Source: JBFFMO01 sp041390025
Lineage (GTDB): Bacteria; Myxococcota_A; Bradymonadia; Bradymonadales; Bradymonadaceae
Reading direction: 5' to 3'
DNA length: 64,000 nucleotides
Assembly: GCA_041390025.1 (NCBI GenBank)
Contig: JAWKQR010000002.1
Location: 212,185 to 276,184, forward strand
The notes under the pieces were generated by a model. That model saw only the letters and a list, made by a program, of their open reading frames with translations, had not been told where the DNA came from and did not search any database. A program made the position numbers and the translations under genes. How positions within the stretch are numbered: the first letter of the stretch is position 1; every line of letters starts with the position of its first letter. Shown one piece after another: positions 36,652 to 45,939 of this stretch.

Positions 36652-38348
36652 ATCAGGACCTCGAAAATCTCGATCAAGCCCTGATTGGCGCCGATGGGCT
36701 CGTTCCCAACCCGTTGGAAGTCGTAGCGTGAGCCGGCCAAGTCACAGGTGTGTTTGGTGGTCAGGATCTGCTGAGGACGTGCCAAGGCCTCAAGCCGTGC
36801 GGCGATGTTCACGGGGTTGCCGATGGCGGTGTACTCCATGCGCGTGTCCGAACCGATGTTCCCCACGACCGCCAAACCGCTGTTGATGCCAATGGCGAGC
36901 TCGATTTTGACCTGGTGATTCTTCTGCCAACGTGCGTTGCCAATGTCCAACCACGCGATCATCTCTTCGGCCGCGTCCAGCGCGTGAGCGGCGTGGTCAG
37001 GATCTTCTTTGGGTGCGCCCCAAAACGCCATCACACAGTCGCCGATGAATTTGTCGACCGTGCCGCCGTGGCGGAACACGATCTCGGTCAACATCGTAAA
37101 CAGCTCGTTTAAGATGCTCACGACGACCTCGGGCTCAAGCCGCTCGCACATCGGGGTGAAGCGGACAACGTCGGCAAACAGTACGGTCACGGTCGTATGG
37201 GCCCCGCCCAAACTCATGTCCTGTTCGCGGGCCACGACGTTCTCGACGAGCTCCTTGGACAGATACCGTGACAGGTCGGTTCGAATCTCGACCTCTTTGA
37301 CGATCCGCGCCTCGCTCTCGCCAAGATCACGCGCGGCATCGTTGAGCGCAACAGCCAATACGCCCACCTCGTCTGCAGTCTGAACGTTGTTTCGCGCCGT
37401 AAAATCACGCGTCGCCAGAGACCTCACGAATTCGACCAGACTTTCGAGTGGACGCGTCAAAATGCGCGACACAACGAACGCCGCGAGTGCCGCGGCCAAG
37501 ATGGCGACCAACGTCGCGATCCAGACAAGCGTGCGCATCTCGTACAACGAACGATACGCCGCAGCCAGCGGCACGTTGACCACCACTGCCGCGTCGATGG
37601 TATCCAACGGTTTTGCCGAGACCAACATCCCTGTGGCGGTGTTCTCGCCGGAAGCCGCGACGTGTTTTTCGACCAGTTGAGGCAGGTCACGCACCACATC
37701 GTTATCCAGAAATGGCGTCGCAATGCGGGCCGCGTCCGAGTGCACCAACGTGCGGTTCTTCGTGTCCACGACCGACACTTCGGAGCCCGCCGGCATGCGT
37801 TGTTGCACGATCGTCACCGCCCGAGCTTGCACGCGGCTAAGCGGGGCGAGCGTCATGACGTAACCCGTGGGTTCGGCCTTGTCGCGTGGTTGAATCGGTA
37901 CCACGACAGGCAAGCGAACGTCCTCGGACGAGATCAGCGATTCTGGAGCGGTCCCCGGTTTCCAGGATTCAACGGTGGTTGGAAGCCATTTGCCTTCTTC
38001 CGAAACACGATCGATGAACTTGCCCTCGGCGTCGTAAACGTCCACGAAGTCGACGACCGGATCGAGTCCGATCAACGTCTGAATCAGCGCGACGCGGCCC
38101 TCTCCCGCGAGCTGCGGATCACCTAGGACATGGGCGGCCGATGCGATCGTGCGTTGTGCGAGCTGGAGGTCGCCTTCCATCGTGGACGCGATGTCTTCGG
38201 CCACAGCGAGGCGAAAGTCGCGGCTCTCGGTGCGCAACGAGTTCGCATTGATGTTCATCAACCCAACGCCCACGGCGGCAGTTGGCAAAGCCGCGAGCAG
38301 GATCGATACCCCTGCAAGTTTGAGCCACATCGGGCGTTTGACGCTCAT
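36648..38348 (-). CDS. Membrane class III adenylate/guanylate cyclase with Cache-type sensor and HAMP
   Basis: A 566-residue protein. Helix 1 (about 10-30), a periplasmic Cache-like sensor (31-270; DVYDAEGKFIDRVSEEGKW, VSVVDTKNRTLVHSD), helix 2 (LVWIATLVAILAAALAAFVV), HAMP (about 300-350) and a class III cyclase domain (about 380-566; VTVLFADVVRFTPMCE with the metal Asp, GGTVDKFIGDCVMAFWGAP, GNPVNIAARL). It would make cAMP or cGMP on a periplasmic signal. It is coupled by 4-base overlaps to the OmpA-like and kinase genes. Confidence 0.92.
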   Translation of the reverse strand: MSVKRPMWLKLAGVSILLAALPTAAVGVGLMNINANSLRTESRDFRLAVAEDIASTMEGDLQLAQRTIASAAHVLGDPQLAGEGRVALIQTLIGLDPVVDFVDVYDAEGKFIDRVSEEGKWLPTTVESWKPGTAPESLISSEDVRLPVVVPIQPRDKAEPTGYVMTLAPLSRVQARAVTIVQQRMPAGSEVSVVDTKNRTLVHSDAARIATPFLDNDVVRDLPQLVEKHVAASGENTATGMLVSAKPLDTIDAAVVVNVPLAAAYRSLYEMRTLVWIATLVAILAAALAAFVVSRILTRPLESLVEFVRSLATRDFTARNNVQTADEVGVLAVALNDAARDLGESEARIVKEVEIRTDLSRYLSKELVENVVAREQDMSLGGAHTTVTVLFADVVRFTPMCERLEPEVVVSILNELFTMLTEIVFRHGGTVDKFIGDCVMAFWGAPKEDPDHAAHALDAAEEMIAWLDIGNARWQKNHQVKIELAIGINSGLAVVGNIGSDTRMEYTAIGNPVNIAARLEALARPQQILTTKHTCDLAGSRYDFQRVGNEPIGANQGLIEIFEVLI

Positions 38349-39934
38349 TTGGACTCGACCGCGATGATGTGGAACTCAACACGTCGATTGATGTCTCGCC
38401 CCTGCGCCGTCTTGTTGTCGCCGATCGGGTGCGACTCGCCGTAGCCGCGTGCGACCAGGCGTTGCGCGTCCACGCCTTTTTCGATGAGGAACGCACGCAC
38501 CGCCGCCGCGCGGCGTTGTGACAGATCGAGGTTGTAGCTGTCCTTGCCGCGGTCGTCGGTGTGGCCCTCCACCCGCAATCGCGTGATGTCTGGGCGCGCG
38601 GCCATCACGCGCGCGACCTGCTCAAGAACGTCGTAGCTTTGTGGCTGGATCACGTCTTTCGCGGTCTCGAAGTAAACACGCTCCAAGATTTCGATGCGAT
38701 CGCCGGTCACGCGAACCTTGGACGAGCCCTCATCCGGGCATCCGTCGTCGTCGAGCACGCCGTTGATGACCTCAGGGTCCAACGGGCAAGCGTCGTTGAC
38801 GTCCAAAATGCCGTCGGCGTCGTTGTCGAGGTCGGGGCATCCATCTTCGTCTTGGAAGCCGTCAGCGTCCTCGGGTTCAGCGGGGCAGGCGTCGGCGGCG
38901 TCTGGAATGCCGTCGTCGTCGGCGTCAGGCTGTGGGCATCCGTACGCGCCGGGGTCTTGCGCGCAATCGGGCAGGCTGAGCTCTTCGTCAGGTTCGGACG
39001 CAACCGCGACGACGTCTTCATCGCTGCCCGTGTGTTGACCATTGAGTGGGTCTGGGGCCCACTCAACCCCCGCGACAATTCGGAAGTCAGGCGCGCCGAC
39101 ACTTCGCGTCAGACCTGTGCCTGCAGCGGCATGGACCATCAGGCCGAGCGGCAAAAAGACCCGGGGTCCGAGCAAGAACTCCGCGGGGGTGTTTCTCGCG
39201 TCGCCCTTCAACGCGTCGTCAAGTCCCACCGAACCGTAGGATGACCCAGCGACATGAAATGTGGGGCTAACCGCAAAGTCCACAGCGGCGGACCAACGGA
39301 CTTGGTCACCGCTGACAAAGTTGTAGGCTTGGCGCGATGGGCGCGTCATGTAAGAGGCGTTCGCCGCAAGCGTGAGCGCATCCCAGCGGTAGTCCACCAC
39401 GAGCTTGGGCTCGATTCGGGTCGTCCCATCGGAGGTTAGCGCGGATTGCGCGCCGGTGGGCAGGTAGCCGGTCGCGGCCAATCCAACGCCAAATCCTGCG
39501 CGGCGCAACACCACAAAATGCCCATGGAGGCGCAAATCACCCATGGCAAACGCGTCCAACGTGGTGTTCAGCGTTGTCTCGGGCGAGCTCTGGGCGTCTT
39601 GCGACAAGATGACGGGCGCGGACAGGGCGAACTCCAAGCGGTCAAAAAGCCCGATGGCCGCATACACATTGCCCGTCACGCGGTGGTCCACCACACGCCA
39701 CTCGCGACCGTCCGTGAACCGCACCACCACGGGGTCATCCTCGAAGTTGAACGCGAGACCCGCGGCCAAACGCAGGTGTTCGAGCGTGTCGGTGGTGCGT
39801 GTCGAAAAGATGTTCTTGGACTGCACGGGCGTGTGTTCAAACCCCTCGAAATCCGCACCCACGTTTATCGCCGATTGGCTGTATCCGTAGGCCGGAAGCA
39901 GCAGCGCAACGAGTCCCAAAAATCCAAATTTCAT
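38345..39934 (-). CDS. OmpA-family protein with TSP3-type calcium repeats
   Basis: A 529-residue protein: signal peptide (MKFGFLGLVALLLPAYG), an N-terminal barrel-like domain (about 25-320), Asp-rich thrombospondin-3-type repeats (DADDDGIPDAADACP and similar) and a C-terminal OmpA domain (LRVEGHTDDRGKDSYNLDLS, RGYGESHPIGDN) that binds peptidoglycan. ATG 39934 is chosen because it opens a clear signal peptide. It is the first gene of the five-gene minus-strand operon, divergent from the OmpR-type regulator gene 100 bases away. It may be the envelope anchor or input of the relay. Confidence 0.9.
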   Translation of the reverse strand: MKFGFLGLVALLLPAYGYSQSAINVGADFEGFEHTPVQSKNIFSTRTTDTLEHLRLAAGLAFNFEDDPVVVRFTDGREWRVVDHRVTGNVYAAIGLFDRLEFALSAPVILSQDAQSSPETTLNTTLDAFAMGDLRLHGHFVVLRRAGFGVGLAATGYLPTGAQSALTSDGTTRIEPKLVVDYRWDALTLAANASYMTRPSRQAYNFVSGDQVRWSAAVDFAVSPTFHVAGSSYGSVGLDDALKGDARNTPAEFLLGPRVFLPLGLMVHAAAGTGLTRSVGAPDFRIVAGVEWAPDPLNGQHTGSDEDVVAVASEPDEELSLPDCAQDPGAYGCPQPDADDDGIPDAADACPAEPEDADGFQDEDGCPDLDNDADGILDVNDACPLDPEVINGVLDDDGCPDEGSSKVRVTGDRIEILERVYFETAKDVIQPQSYDVLEQVARVMAARPDITRLRVEGHTDDRGKDSYNLDLSQRRAAAVRAFLIEKGVDAQRLVARGYGESHPIGDNKTAQGRDINRRVEFHIIAVESK

Positions 39935-40035
39935 TCTGCGCACTCTTTCCGGAGTAGGTGAATGTGGTACGGTACCACAGCTTGGCAACAGTTCGAGTCA
40001 GCCGTCGTTTGAGCAGACTTTTTTAAAGGTTCCGC

Positions 40036-40722
40036 ATGAAGCGAAAGATCTGGGCGGTCGACGACGACCACGACATTCGTGAAATCGTTCGTAAGACGCT
40101 GACCGACGAGGGCTTCCACGTCGATACCATGGACAGCGGGGCCCAACTGCTCACGCGACTCGCGGCCGAATCGCCTGACTTGGTGGTCTTGGACGTGATG
40201 ATGCCCGGCGAGAACGGCATCGATATCTGTCGTGATCTGCGACGCTTTTCGGAGGTACCGGTCGTCTTCCTGTCGTCGCACCGCACGGACATTGACAAGA
40301 TCATCGCCCTTGAGCTCGGCGCCGACGACTATATCGGAAAGCCCTTTAACCCACGGGAGCTCGTCGCGCGTATTAAGGCTGTCCTTCGACGCATCGAACC
40401 CCAGGACACTCAGCGTCCCGAGGAGATCATCGAGCGAGGAGGGCTCAAGCTCGACATCACACGACACCGCGCCTACTGGAACGATAACTTGGTGGATTTG
40501 ACCAAGACAGAGTTCGAGATCGTGGGCGCGCTTTTGCGCAATCCCACCCGCGTGCAATCGCGTGAGACCCTTATGAGGGCTGCTTACGACGTAGGCATTC
40601 ATGTCAGTGCCCGAACAATCGATTCACACATTCGTCGCCTTCGATCCAAGTTCGCCGAGCTTGGCGGTGACCCCGTCGAAACGGTCCGCGGCATCGGCTA
40701 CACGCTCAATCCTGACGTGTAA
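40036..40722 (+). CDS. OmpR/PhoB-type response regulator
   Basis: A 228-residue regulator. Receiver: VDDDHDIRE (acidic pocket), LVVLDVMMPGENGID (acceptor Asp about residue 54), FLSSHRT and GKPFNPRELVARI. The winged-helix domain runs from about 135 (LTKTEFEIVGALLRNP) to the end (VSARTIDSHIRRLRSKF, TVRGIGYTLN). It has no kinase gene beside it in the same orientation; the divergent operon encodes a hybrid kinase with Hpt, a possible donor. The shared 100-base divergent region may be its own target. Confidence 0.95.
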   Translation: MKRKIWAVDDDHDIREIVRKTLTDEGFHVDTMDSGAQLLTRLAAESPDLVVLDVMMPGENGIDICRDLRRFSEVPVVFLSSHRTDIDKIIALELGADDYIGKPFNPRELVARIKAVLRRIEPQDTQRPEEIIERGGLKLDITRHRAYWNDNLVDLTKTEFEIVGALLRNPTRVQSRETLMRAAYDVGIHVSARTIDSHIRRLRSKFAELGGDPVETVRGIGYTLNPDV

Positions 40723-40840
40723 GCGTTCGGGACCCGTGCGCATTGTGTGACATTTGCGAGGAATTTGGGGGGTAGGCGGTATTGACGCGGGCGCTGCCTT
40801 TCACGAGGATGTGCAGCCTTTTGCTGTACGTGGGAACACT

Positions 40841-41863
40841 ATGGAACTGCCCAAAACACTGTCGGAATTGCCTGGCGCCCCGGGTCGCGAAGAACGCGTG
40901 CGGGACTTCATTCATACCCAAGTTAAGAAACACGCGGACGAAATTCGGGTCGACGCCCTCGGGAATCTGATCTGCATCAAACGTGGGAAATCCAAAAAGC
41001 CGCGCAAAGTGATGGTCGCGTGCCACATGGACGAGATCGCGTTTTATGTGCGCCACATTGACGAGAACGGCTTCCTGCGCGTTCAACCGCTGGGTGGTTT
41101 TGATACCCGAAACCTGTTCGCGCGCCGTGTGCGTATTCAGCCGCGAAAGGGCGACGATATCTTTGGCAACCTCAACCCCGGCGGTCGACCCATACACATC
41201 GCGACACCCGAAGAGCGTTCAAAGATCCCGACCGCCGGCGAGTTTTTTGTCGACACAGGACTTCCGGTCGAGAAAGTGCGTGAGATTGTGAAAGTGGGTG
41301 ATCCCGTCACACTCGTCCAAGAGTGCATCGAGCTCGGTGACCACGTCACGGGCAAATGCATGGACAACCGCGTGGCGTGCTGGGTCGGCGTCAAGCTGCT
41401 TCAGAACCTAAAGAAAGCCAAGGACGACGTCTACGTCGTGTTCACGGTGCAAGAAGAGATCGGCGTTCGTGGTGCCATCACCTCAAGTTACGACATCGCT
41501 CCTGACATCGGCGTCGCGATTGACACCACGCTGGCGGTCGACACCCCCGGTGTCAGTGAGCACGAGTGGATCACGAAGCTCGGCGGCGGAACCGCGATCA
41601 AGATCATGGACGGCTACTCGGTCAGCGACAATGCGCTCGTCGATGAGTTCATCGCCGTGGCTGAGAAACACAGCATCCCGCATCAGATGGAGATCCTTCC
41701 GATGGGCGGGACGGACGCTGGTGCACTTCAGCGGGCGCGTTCGGGCGCACGTGTGGTCACCCTGAGCGTTCCAACACGCTACATCCATACCGTCACCGAG
41801 ACGGTCCACAAATCCGACCTGCAGGCGACCGTCGATCTGCTTCAGAAGTTCTTGGAGTCCTGA
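40841..41863 (+). CDS. M42-family metallo-aminopeptidase
   Basis: A 340-residue enzyme: SELPGAPGREERVRDFI at the N terminus, ACHMDEIAFYV (first metal His/Asp), DNRVACWVGVKLL, VFTVQEEIGVRGA (Glu pair), VAIDTTLAVDTPG and a C-terminal MGGTDAGALQ with PTRYIHT. M42 enzymes are cobalt- or zinc-dependent aminopeptidases that form tetrahedral particles. ATG 40841 is preferred over upstream in-frame codons because the family begins just there. Its stop overlaps the aminotransferase start by one base. Confidence 0.93.
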   Translation: MELPKTLSELPGAPGREERVRDFIHTQVKKHADEIRVDALGNLICIKRGKSKKPRKVMVACHMDEIAFYVRHIDENGFLRVQPLGGFDTRNLFARRVRIQPRKGDDIFGNLNPGGRPIHIATPEERSKIPTAGEFFVDTGLPVEKVREIVKVGDPVTLVQECIELGDHVTGKCMDNRVACWVGVKLLQNLKKAKDDVYVVFTVQEEIGVRGAITSSYDIAPDIGVAIDTTLAVDTPGVSEHEWITKLGGGTAIKIMDGYSVSDNALVDEFIAVAEKHSIPHQMEILPMGGTDAGALQRARSGARVVTLSVPTRYIHTVTETVHKSDLQATVDLLQKFLES

Positions 41864-43029
41864 TGTCCCGTACGTTTCGAAGCGATCGCACCGCTGCACT
41901 GACGCAGTCCTACATTCGACGCATGACACGTGAGTGCGACCGCGTCGGGGGCATCAACTTGGGGCAGGGTGTTTGCGACTTGCCCACACCTCGCTCCATC
42001 CTTGAGGGCGCGTCGGAGGTCATACTCGCCGACAAAATGAGCACGTACGGCAAGTTCGAAGGCATCGACGCGTTACGCCACGAGATCGCGCGCAAGGCGA
42101 CGGAATTCAACAAAATTCCTGGCGTGAACGAAGACACCGACATCGTCGTGACGATCGGCGCTACCGGGGCGTTGAACTGCATCATTCAAGCGCTGTTTAA
42201 CCCCGGTGACGAGTTCATCATCTTTGAGCCCTACTACGGGTATCACCTCAACACGATGCGCGTGGGTGGCGTGGTGCCGAAGTTCGTCACGCTCGAGCCT
42301 CCGCATTGGCAGTTCACCCGAGAAATGCTTGAGGAAAAGGTCACGCCGAACACTCGCGCGATCATCTTCAGCACACCGACCAACCCTTCGGGCAAGGTCT
42401 ACACGCGCGACGAATTGCAGGTCATCGCCGACTTTTGTCGTGACCATGACATCCTGGCGATTACGGACGAAATCTACGAATACATCGTGTCCGATGGCGC
42501 CGAACACATCAGCCTCGCGAGCCTCCCGGGTATGTACGAGCGCACGTTGACGATCGGTGGATTTTCCAAGACCTTCTCGATCACCGGGTGGCGTCTTGGT
42601 TTTGTCGTCGCACCCGAGGCGTTGGCAGGCCCGATCGGCTTGGTCAACGACTTGTTGTACGTGTGCGCGCCGACGCCACTTCAATACGGAGTGGCGGTTG
42701 GCATGGCACAGATTCCCGCAAGCTATTACACGGAGATGTCCGCGGATTATCAAAAGAAACGCGACATGTTCTGCGCGGCGTTGGTCGAGGCTGGCCTGAC
42801 GCCACACGTCCCCGACGGCGCCTACTACGTGTTGTCGGATGTCACGCGGCTTGGGTTTGACGACGATAAGGCCGCCGCGATGCATATCCTAGAGACCGTG
42901 GGCATCGCATCGGTTCCCGGCAGCTCGTTCTTCCAGTCACCCATCGGCAAGACGCTAACGCGTTTTTGTTACGCCAAGGACTGGGACGTCCTCAAACGCG
43001 CCTGCGAACAGATCGTCAAACTGGCTTAA
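41863..43029 (+). CDS. PLP-dependent aminotransferase, class I/II
   Basis: A 388-residue fold-type I aminotransferase: GINLGQGVCDLPTP, GATGALNCIIQAL, IFEPYYGYH, STPTNPSGKVYT, TDEIYEYIV (cofactor Asp/Tyr), SFSKTF-type stretch GGFSKTFSITGWRLGF with the Schiff-base Lys, and a C-terminal TLTRFCYAKD (carboxylate Arg). It resembles aspartate/kynurenine-type enzymes; the substrate cannot be fixed from sequence. TGATG coupling to the M42 peptidase gene suggests a peptide-to-amino-acid salvage pair. Confidence 0.92.
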   Translation: MSRTFRSDRTAALTQSYIRRMTRECDRVGGINLGQGVCDLPTPRSILEGASEVILADKMSTYGKFEGIDALRHEIARKATEFNKIPGVNEDTDIVVTIGATGALNCIIQALFNPGDEFIIFEPYYGYHLNTMRVGGVVPKFVTLEPPHWQFTREMLEEKVTPNTRAIIFSTPTNPSGKVYTRDELQVIADFCRDHDILAITDEIYEYIVSDGAEHISLASLPGMYERTLTIGGFSKTFSITGWRLGFVVAPEALAGPIGLVNDLLYVCAPTPLQYGVAVGMAQIPASYYTEMSADYQKKRDMFCAALVEAGLTPHVPDGAYYVLSDVTRLGFDDDKAAAMHILETVGIASVPGSSFFQSPIGKTLTRFCYAKDWDVLKRACEQIVKLA

Positions 43030-43128
43030 TCTCAAGTTTCTCAAATCTTTTCTAAAGGTCTCCTCCCACGTGTCGATGCTTAGTTAGAGCCTCATATTTT
43101 GGGCTCGAACGGGATCAGGGAGAAGACG

Positions 43129-45939
43129 ATGATTGAAAACTTCGACGAAAGCTGGGCAGAGCTTCACGAGAAAACCGACGAAGTCGGCGAGGTCGGGTGG
43201 GCGGAATCAACCGTCTTGCGAACCAACTTGGTTGACCTCAAGGTGGGCAACGTTGTTGACGGCAAATACGAGGTCACCGCACACATCAGCGGGGACCGTT
43301 TTGTCGTCAAGTCTCGGGATGTCCACACCACCTTTGAGCTGCGACGCATTTCGACACTGGCGCCGGGGTCGCGCGCGTGGAAGAGGCTCGAGGACGTCAC
43401 CGCGGCAACCACCTTGTTGGCGGTCGAAACACTGGGTTACGTCACCGATTTTGGGCAGTGCCCCGAGTATGGCGGTTACGCCGTTTGCGAGCACTTCGAG
43501 GGTGTGACGTGGGCGGAGGTCATCAAGGAAGTGCGCCAGATGGAGCTCGAAGATGCGCTCTCTTTTGTCCTCGATGTCGGGGGTGCCTTGGCCGCGCTTC
43601 ATGACGTCGGACTCGCGTGCGGCATCTTGGACGGCAACGACCTCGTCCGTGACAAGAGCGGGCGTTGGAACGTCCTCGCGCCGGGTGTCGAACCCACCAA
43701 GATCCGCTTGGTCAAACCGCCCGAGATCTCGGATTACTTCGACAGCACCCCCGAGTCCGACCAGTTTGCGCTCGCGTTCTGTTTCTTTGGCTTATTGATT
43801 GGCGCCATCCCAGAGTGGCCACCGACGCTTGGTCCTGCAGATCTGCGCGTCGACGTGCCCGAAGAGATGAACGACGCAATCCTACGCGCGTTGTCGCGAA
43901 AGCCCTCGGACCGCTTTGCCACGATCGACGCGTTCCAGGAGGTTGTGCAAAAAGCGCTGCGAGCTTGGCGTGAGCCCGTACTCAGTGGGTTTGACGCCAT
44001 CGAGGCGAGCCGCTTGCTCGCGAAGTTGCCTGCTGTGACGGCTTCCAGTGGGTTTGAGCGCGTGCAGACGCAGCTCAAAAGCTGTGTCATCCGCATGGAC
44101 AACGCGCGTTCGTTGCGATTTGGGTTTGCCAACATCGGACGTCTGCGCCGTGAGTACCGACGCAACTTGCTCATTGGCACCCTCTACGTTCCGATGCGCG
44201 CGACCGTGCCGCTTGGCCAAGAGATCGTCGTCGTCCTGGCCTATGAACCCACAGGCGCCGAGTGTGCGGTCACCGGCATGTGCTCACACCACATCTCGGA
44301 ACGTGACGACCGCCCGCCGGGCATCGGCGTGCGCTTCGATCACACAGAGCGCGACAAGATTCTGGATTGGGTTCGAAGCATCGATCCGGGCCTCAACCTC
44401 AAGCCCGATGACGTCATTGAAGCCACCGGCAAAGACGTCGGGGACGACGCCTCGGCCGCCGAAATCTTCCTGATATCGCGTTTGTTCCGGGCCACCACGG
44501 TGGGGTACCTGCGTGCGTCGTTCAGCGGGATGCCGTTTGACTTCGATGAGACGCTCTACGCGATGATCGAACACGAGTACGTGAGCGTTCAAGGCGTGGA
44601 AGTGCAGAAGATCAAGGCCAAGAAAGACGACCGTCAGTTTGGTCGTCCGCGCACGAACATCTTCAGCATGAAGGAGCGCAGTGTCGTCTACCGTGAGAGC
44701 GTCTCGCAAGACGACGTCGCCACGATCCTGCAGCAGGCCGATGTGCACGAGAAATCGGGCAATATTTTGGCGATGATCGAGCTGCTCGAGCGTGCCGCCG
44801 AGGCCGTTGAAGACGCGCAGATCTTCAACCGCATCGCGCTTTGGAAAGGGCGATTCCAGAAGGACTTCGGCAATGCGCTGAAGTACAGCGACCGCGCCCT
44901 CTCGCTTCAGCCCGACAACACCGAATACGTCGGCACCAAGAATTGGCTTGAGGGCCTGTTGGAATTCGAGGTCACTCGCCATGTGGTCGTCGTCGAGGCA
45001 CCCAATACGGTGCTGAAACTTGTGCGTGTGGACACCCACCGCAATCGCGCGTGGGTTGAGGCCACGTCGACCCACAACGCAAGAAAGAAGCTCGTAGCGG
45101 TCAACCTCGAGCGGCATAGCGTGGCCGATATCCAGCGCGGCGGCACGAACACAACCGTTGCGCCGGTGGCGCCCACGCAAGAGGGTGACGTCGAGCCGAG
45201 ATTCGTGGAAGGCATCGATCCCATCGCGTGGACCGACGACGGCAAGTGGTACGCCCATCCCGGCGACCACGAGTTCCATCTGATGCTGTCTCAGTTTGGC
45301 TCGACCACATCCACGCATTTGTCGCCTCAGGGCGTGTCGGGGCATCGCGCGGCATTCGCGCCATCGGGCACAGGCAAACTGGCGTGGGTGTCGTTCTCAC
45401 CCGTGCATGCCCTTTGGTTGTCGGGCCCCAATACCTTCAGCCGCAAGCTCGTCGACCTGAAGTCGGATGCGCACATTTTCTGGACGCCCGATTCCGCTTG
45501 GATCGTTGTCGTCGAGGCGGGCGGCGGGACCCGATTCCGCGTGCGCGTGTCCGATGGTCATCGTGAGGACTGGGACGTGATTCCAGGCACGATCGGGCTG
45601 GCGACCTACGATCCGGAGTATCGAAGGGCCGCCGTGGTCGACACGGATTCCGGCGCTGTGACCTGTTTTGATCTGGTGTCGGGTGAGGTGCTGGGACGCG
45701 TCGTTTGCGACGACCCGCCGGTTGCGCTGGCTTTGCGACCCGACGGTGTCGCATTTGGATGCGCCGGCAGGGACCTGCTCGTCGTGGACTTCAACACGTC
45801 GCAACATCGGGTCGTGCCGGTGCGTGTCGAGAAAAGCTCGTTTGACACGCCTTGGCGTCGCGACGCGCCGTACTGGGTGATGTTGCAAGCCAGCGACACG
45901 ATCAAGCTGGCGCGCATCGAGCCGCAGACTTTCAACTAA
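43129..45939 (+). CDS. Pseudokinase, PilZ-like, helical-repeat and propeller multidomain protein
   Basis: A 936-residue cytoplasmic protein. Residues about 35-295 follow a Ser/Thr kinase fold (YEVTAHISGDRFVVKSRD, GGALAALHDVGLACGILDG, SDQFALAFCFFGLL, SRKPSDRFATIDAFQE) but lack a Gly loop, HRD and DFG. A PilZ-like domain of the TIGR02266 type follows (about 340-430; LRREYRRNLLIGTLYVPM, PPGIGVRFD). The central part has TPR-like helices (ALKYSDRALSLQPDN), and the C-terminal 320 residues look like a WD/propeller (FWTPDSAWIVVVE). ATG 43129 follows CAGGGAGAAG. It is probably a non-catalytic scaffold or signal reader; whether the PilZ part binds cyclic di-GMP is unknown. Confidence 0.8.
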   Translation: MIENFDESWAELHEKTDEVGEVGWAESTVLRTNLVDLKVGNVVDGKYEVTAHISGDRFVVKSRDVHTTFELRRISTLAPGSRAWKRLEDVTAATTLLAVETLGYVTDFGQCPEYGGYAVCEHFEGVTWAEVIKEVRQMELEDALSFVLDVGGALAALHDVGLACGILDGNDLVRDKSGRWNVLAPGVEPTKIRLVKPPEISDYFDSTPESDQFALAFCFFGLLIGAIPEWPPTLGPADLRVDVPEEMNDAILRALSRKPSDRFATIDAFQEVVQKALRAWREPVLSGFDAIEASRLLAKLPAVTASSGFERVQTQLKSCVIRMDNARSLRFGFANIGRLRREYRRNLLIGTLYVPMRATVPLGQEIVVVLAYEPTGAECAVTGMCSHHISERDDRPPGIGVRFDHTERDKILDWVRSIDPGLNLKPDDVIEATGKDVGDDASAAEIFLISRLFRATTVGYLRASFSGMPFDFDETLYAMIEHEYVSVQGVEVQKIKAKKDDRQFGRPRTNIFSMKERSVVYRESVSQDDVATILQQADVHEKSGNILAMIELLERAAEAVEDAQIFNRIALWKGRFQKDFGNALKYSDRALSLQPDNTEYVGTKNWLEGLLEFEVTRHVVVVEAPNTVLKLVRVDTHRNRAWVEATSTHNARKKLVAVNLERHSVADIQRGGTNTTVAPVAPTQEGDVEPRFVEGIDPIAWTDDGKWYAHPGDHEFHLMLSQFGSTTSTHLSPQGVSGHRAAFAPSGTGKLAWVSFSPVHALWLSGPNTFSRKLVDLKSDAHIFWTPDSAWIVVVEAGGGTRFRVRVSDGHREDWDVIPGTIGLATYDPEYRRAAVVDTDSGAVTCFDLVSGEVLGRVVCDDPPVALALRPDGVAFGCAGRDLLVVDFNTSQHRVVPVRVEKSSFDTPWRRDAPYWVMLQASDTIKLARIEPQTFN

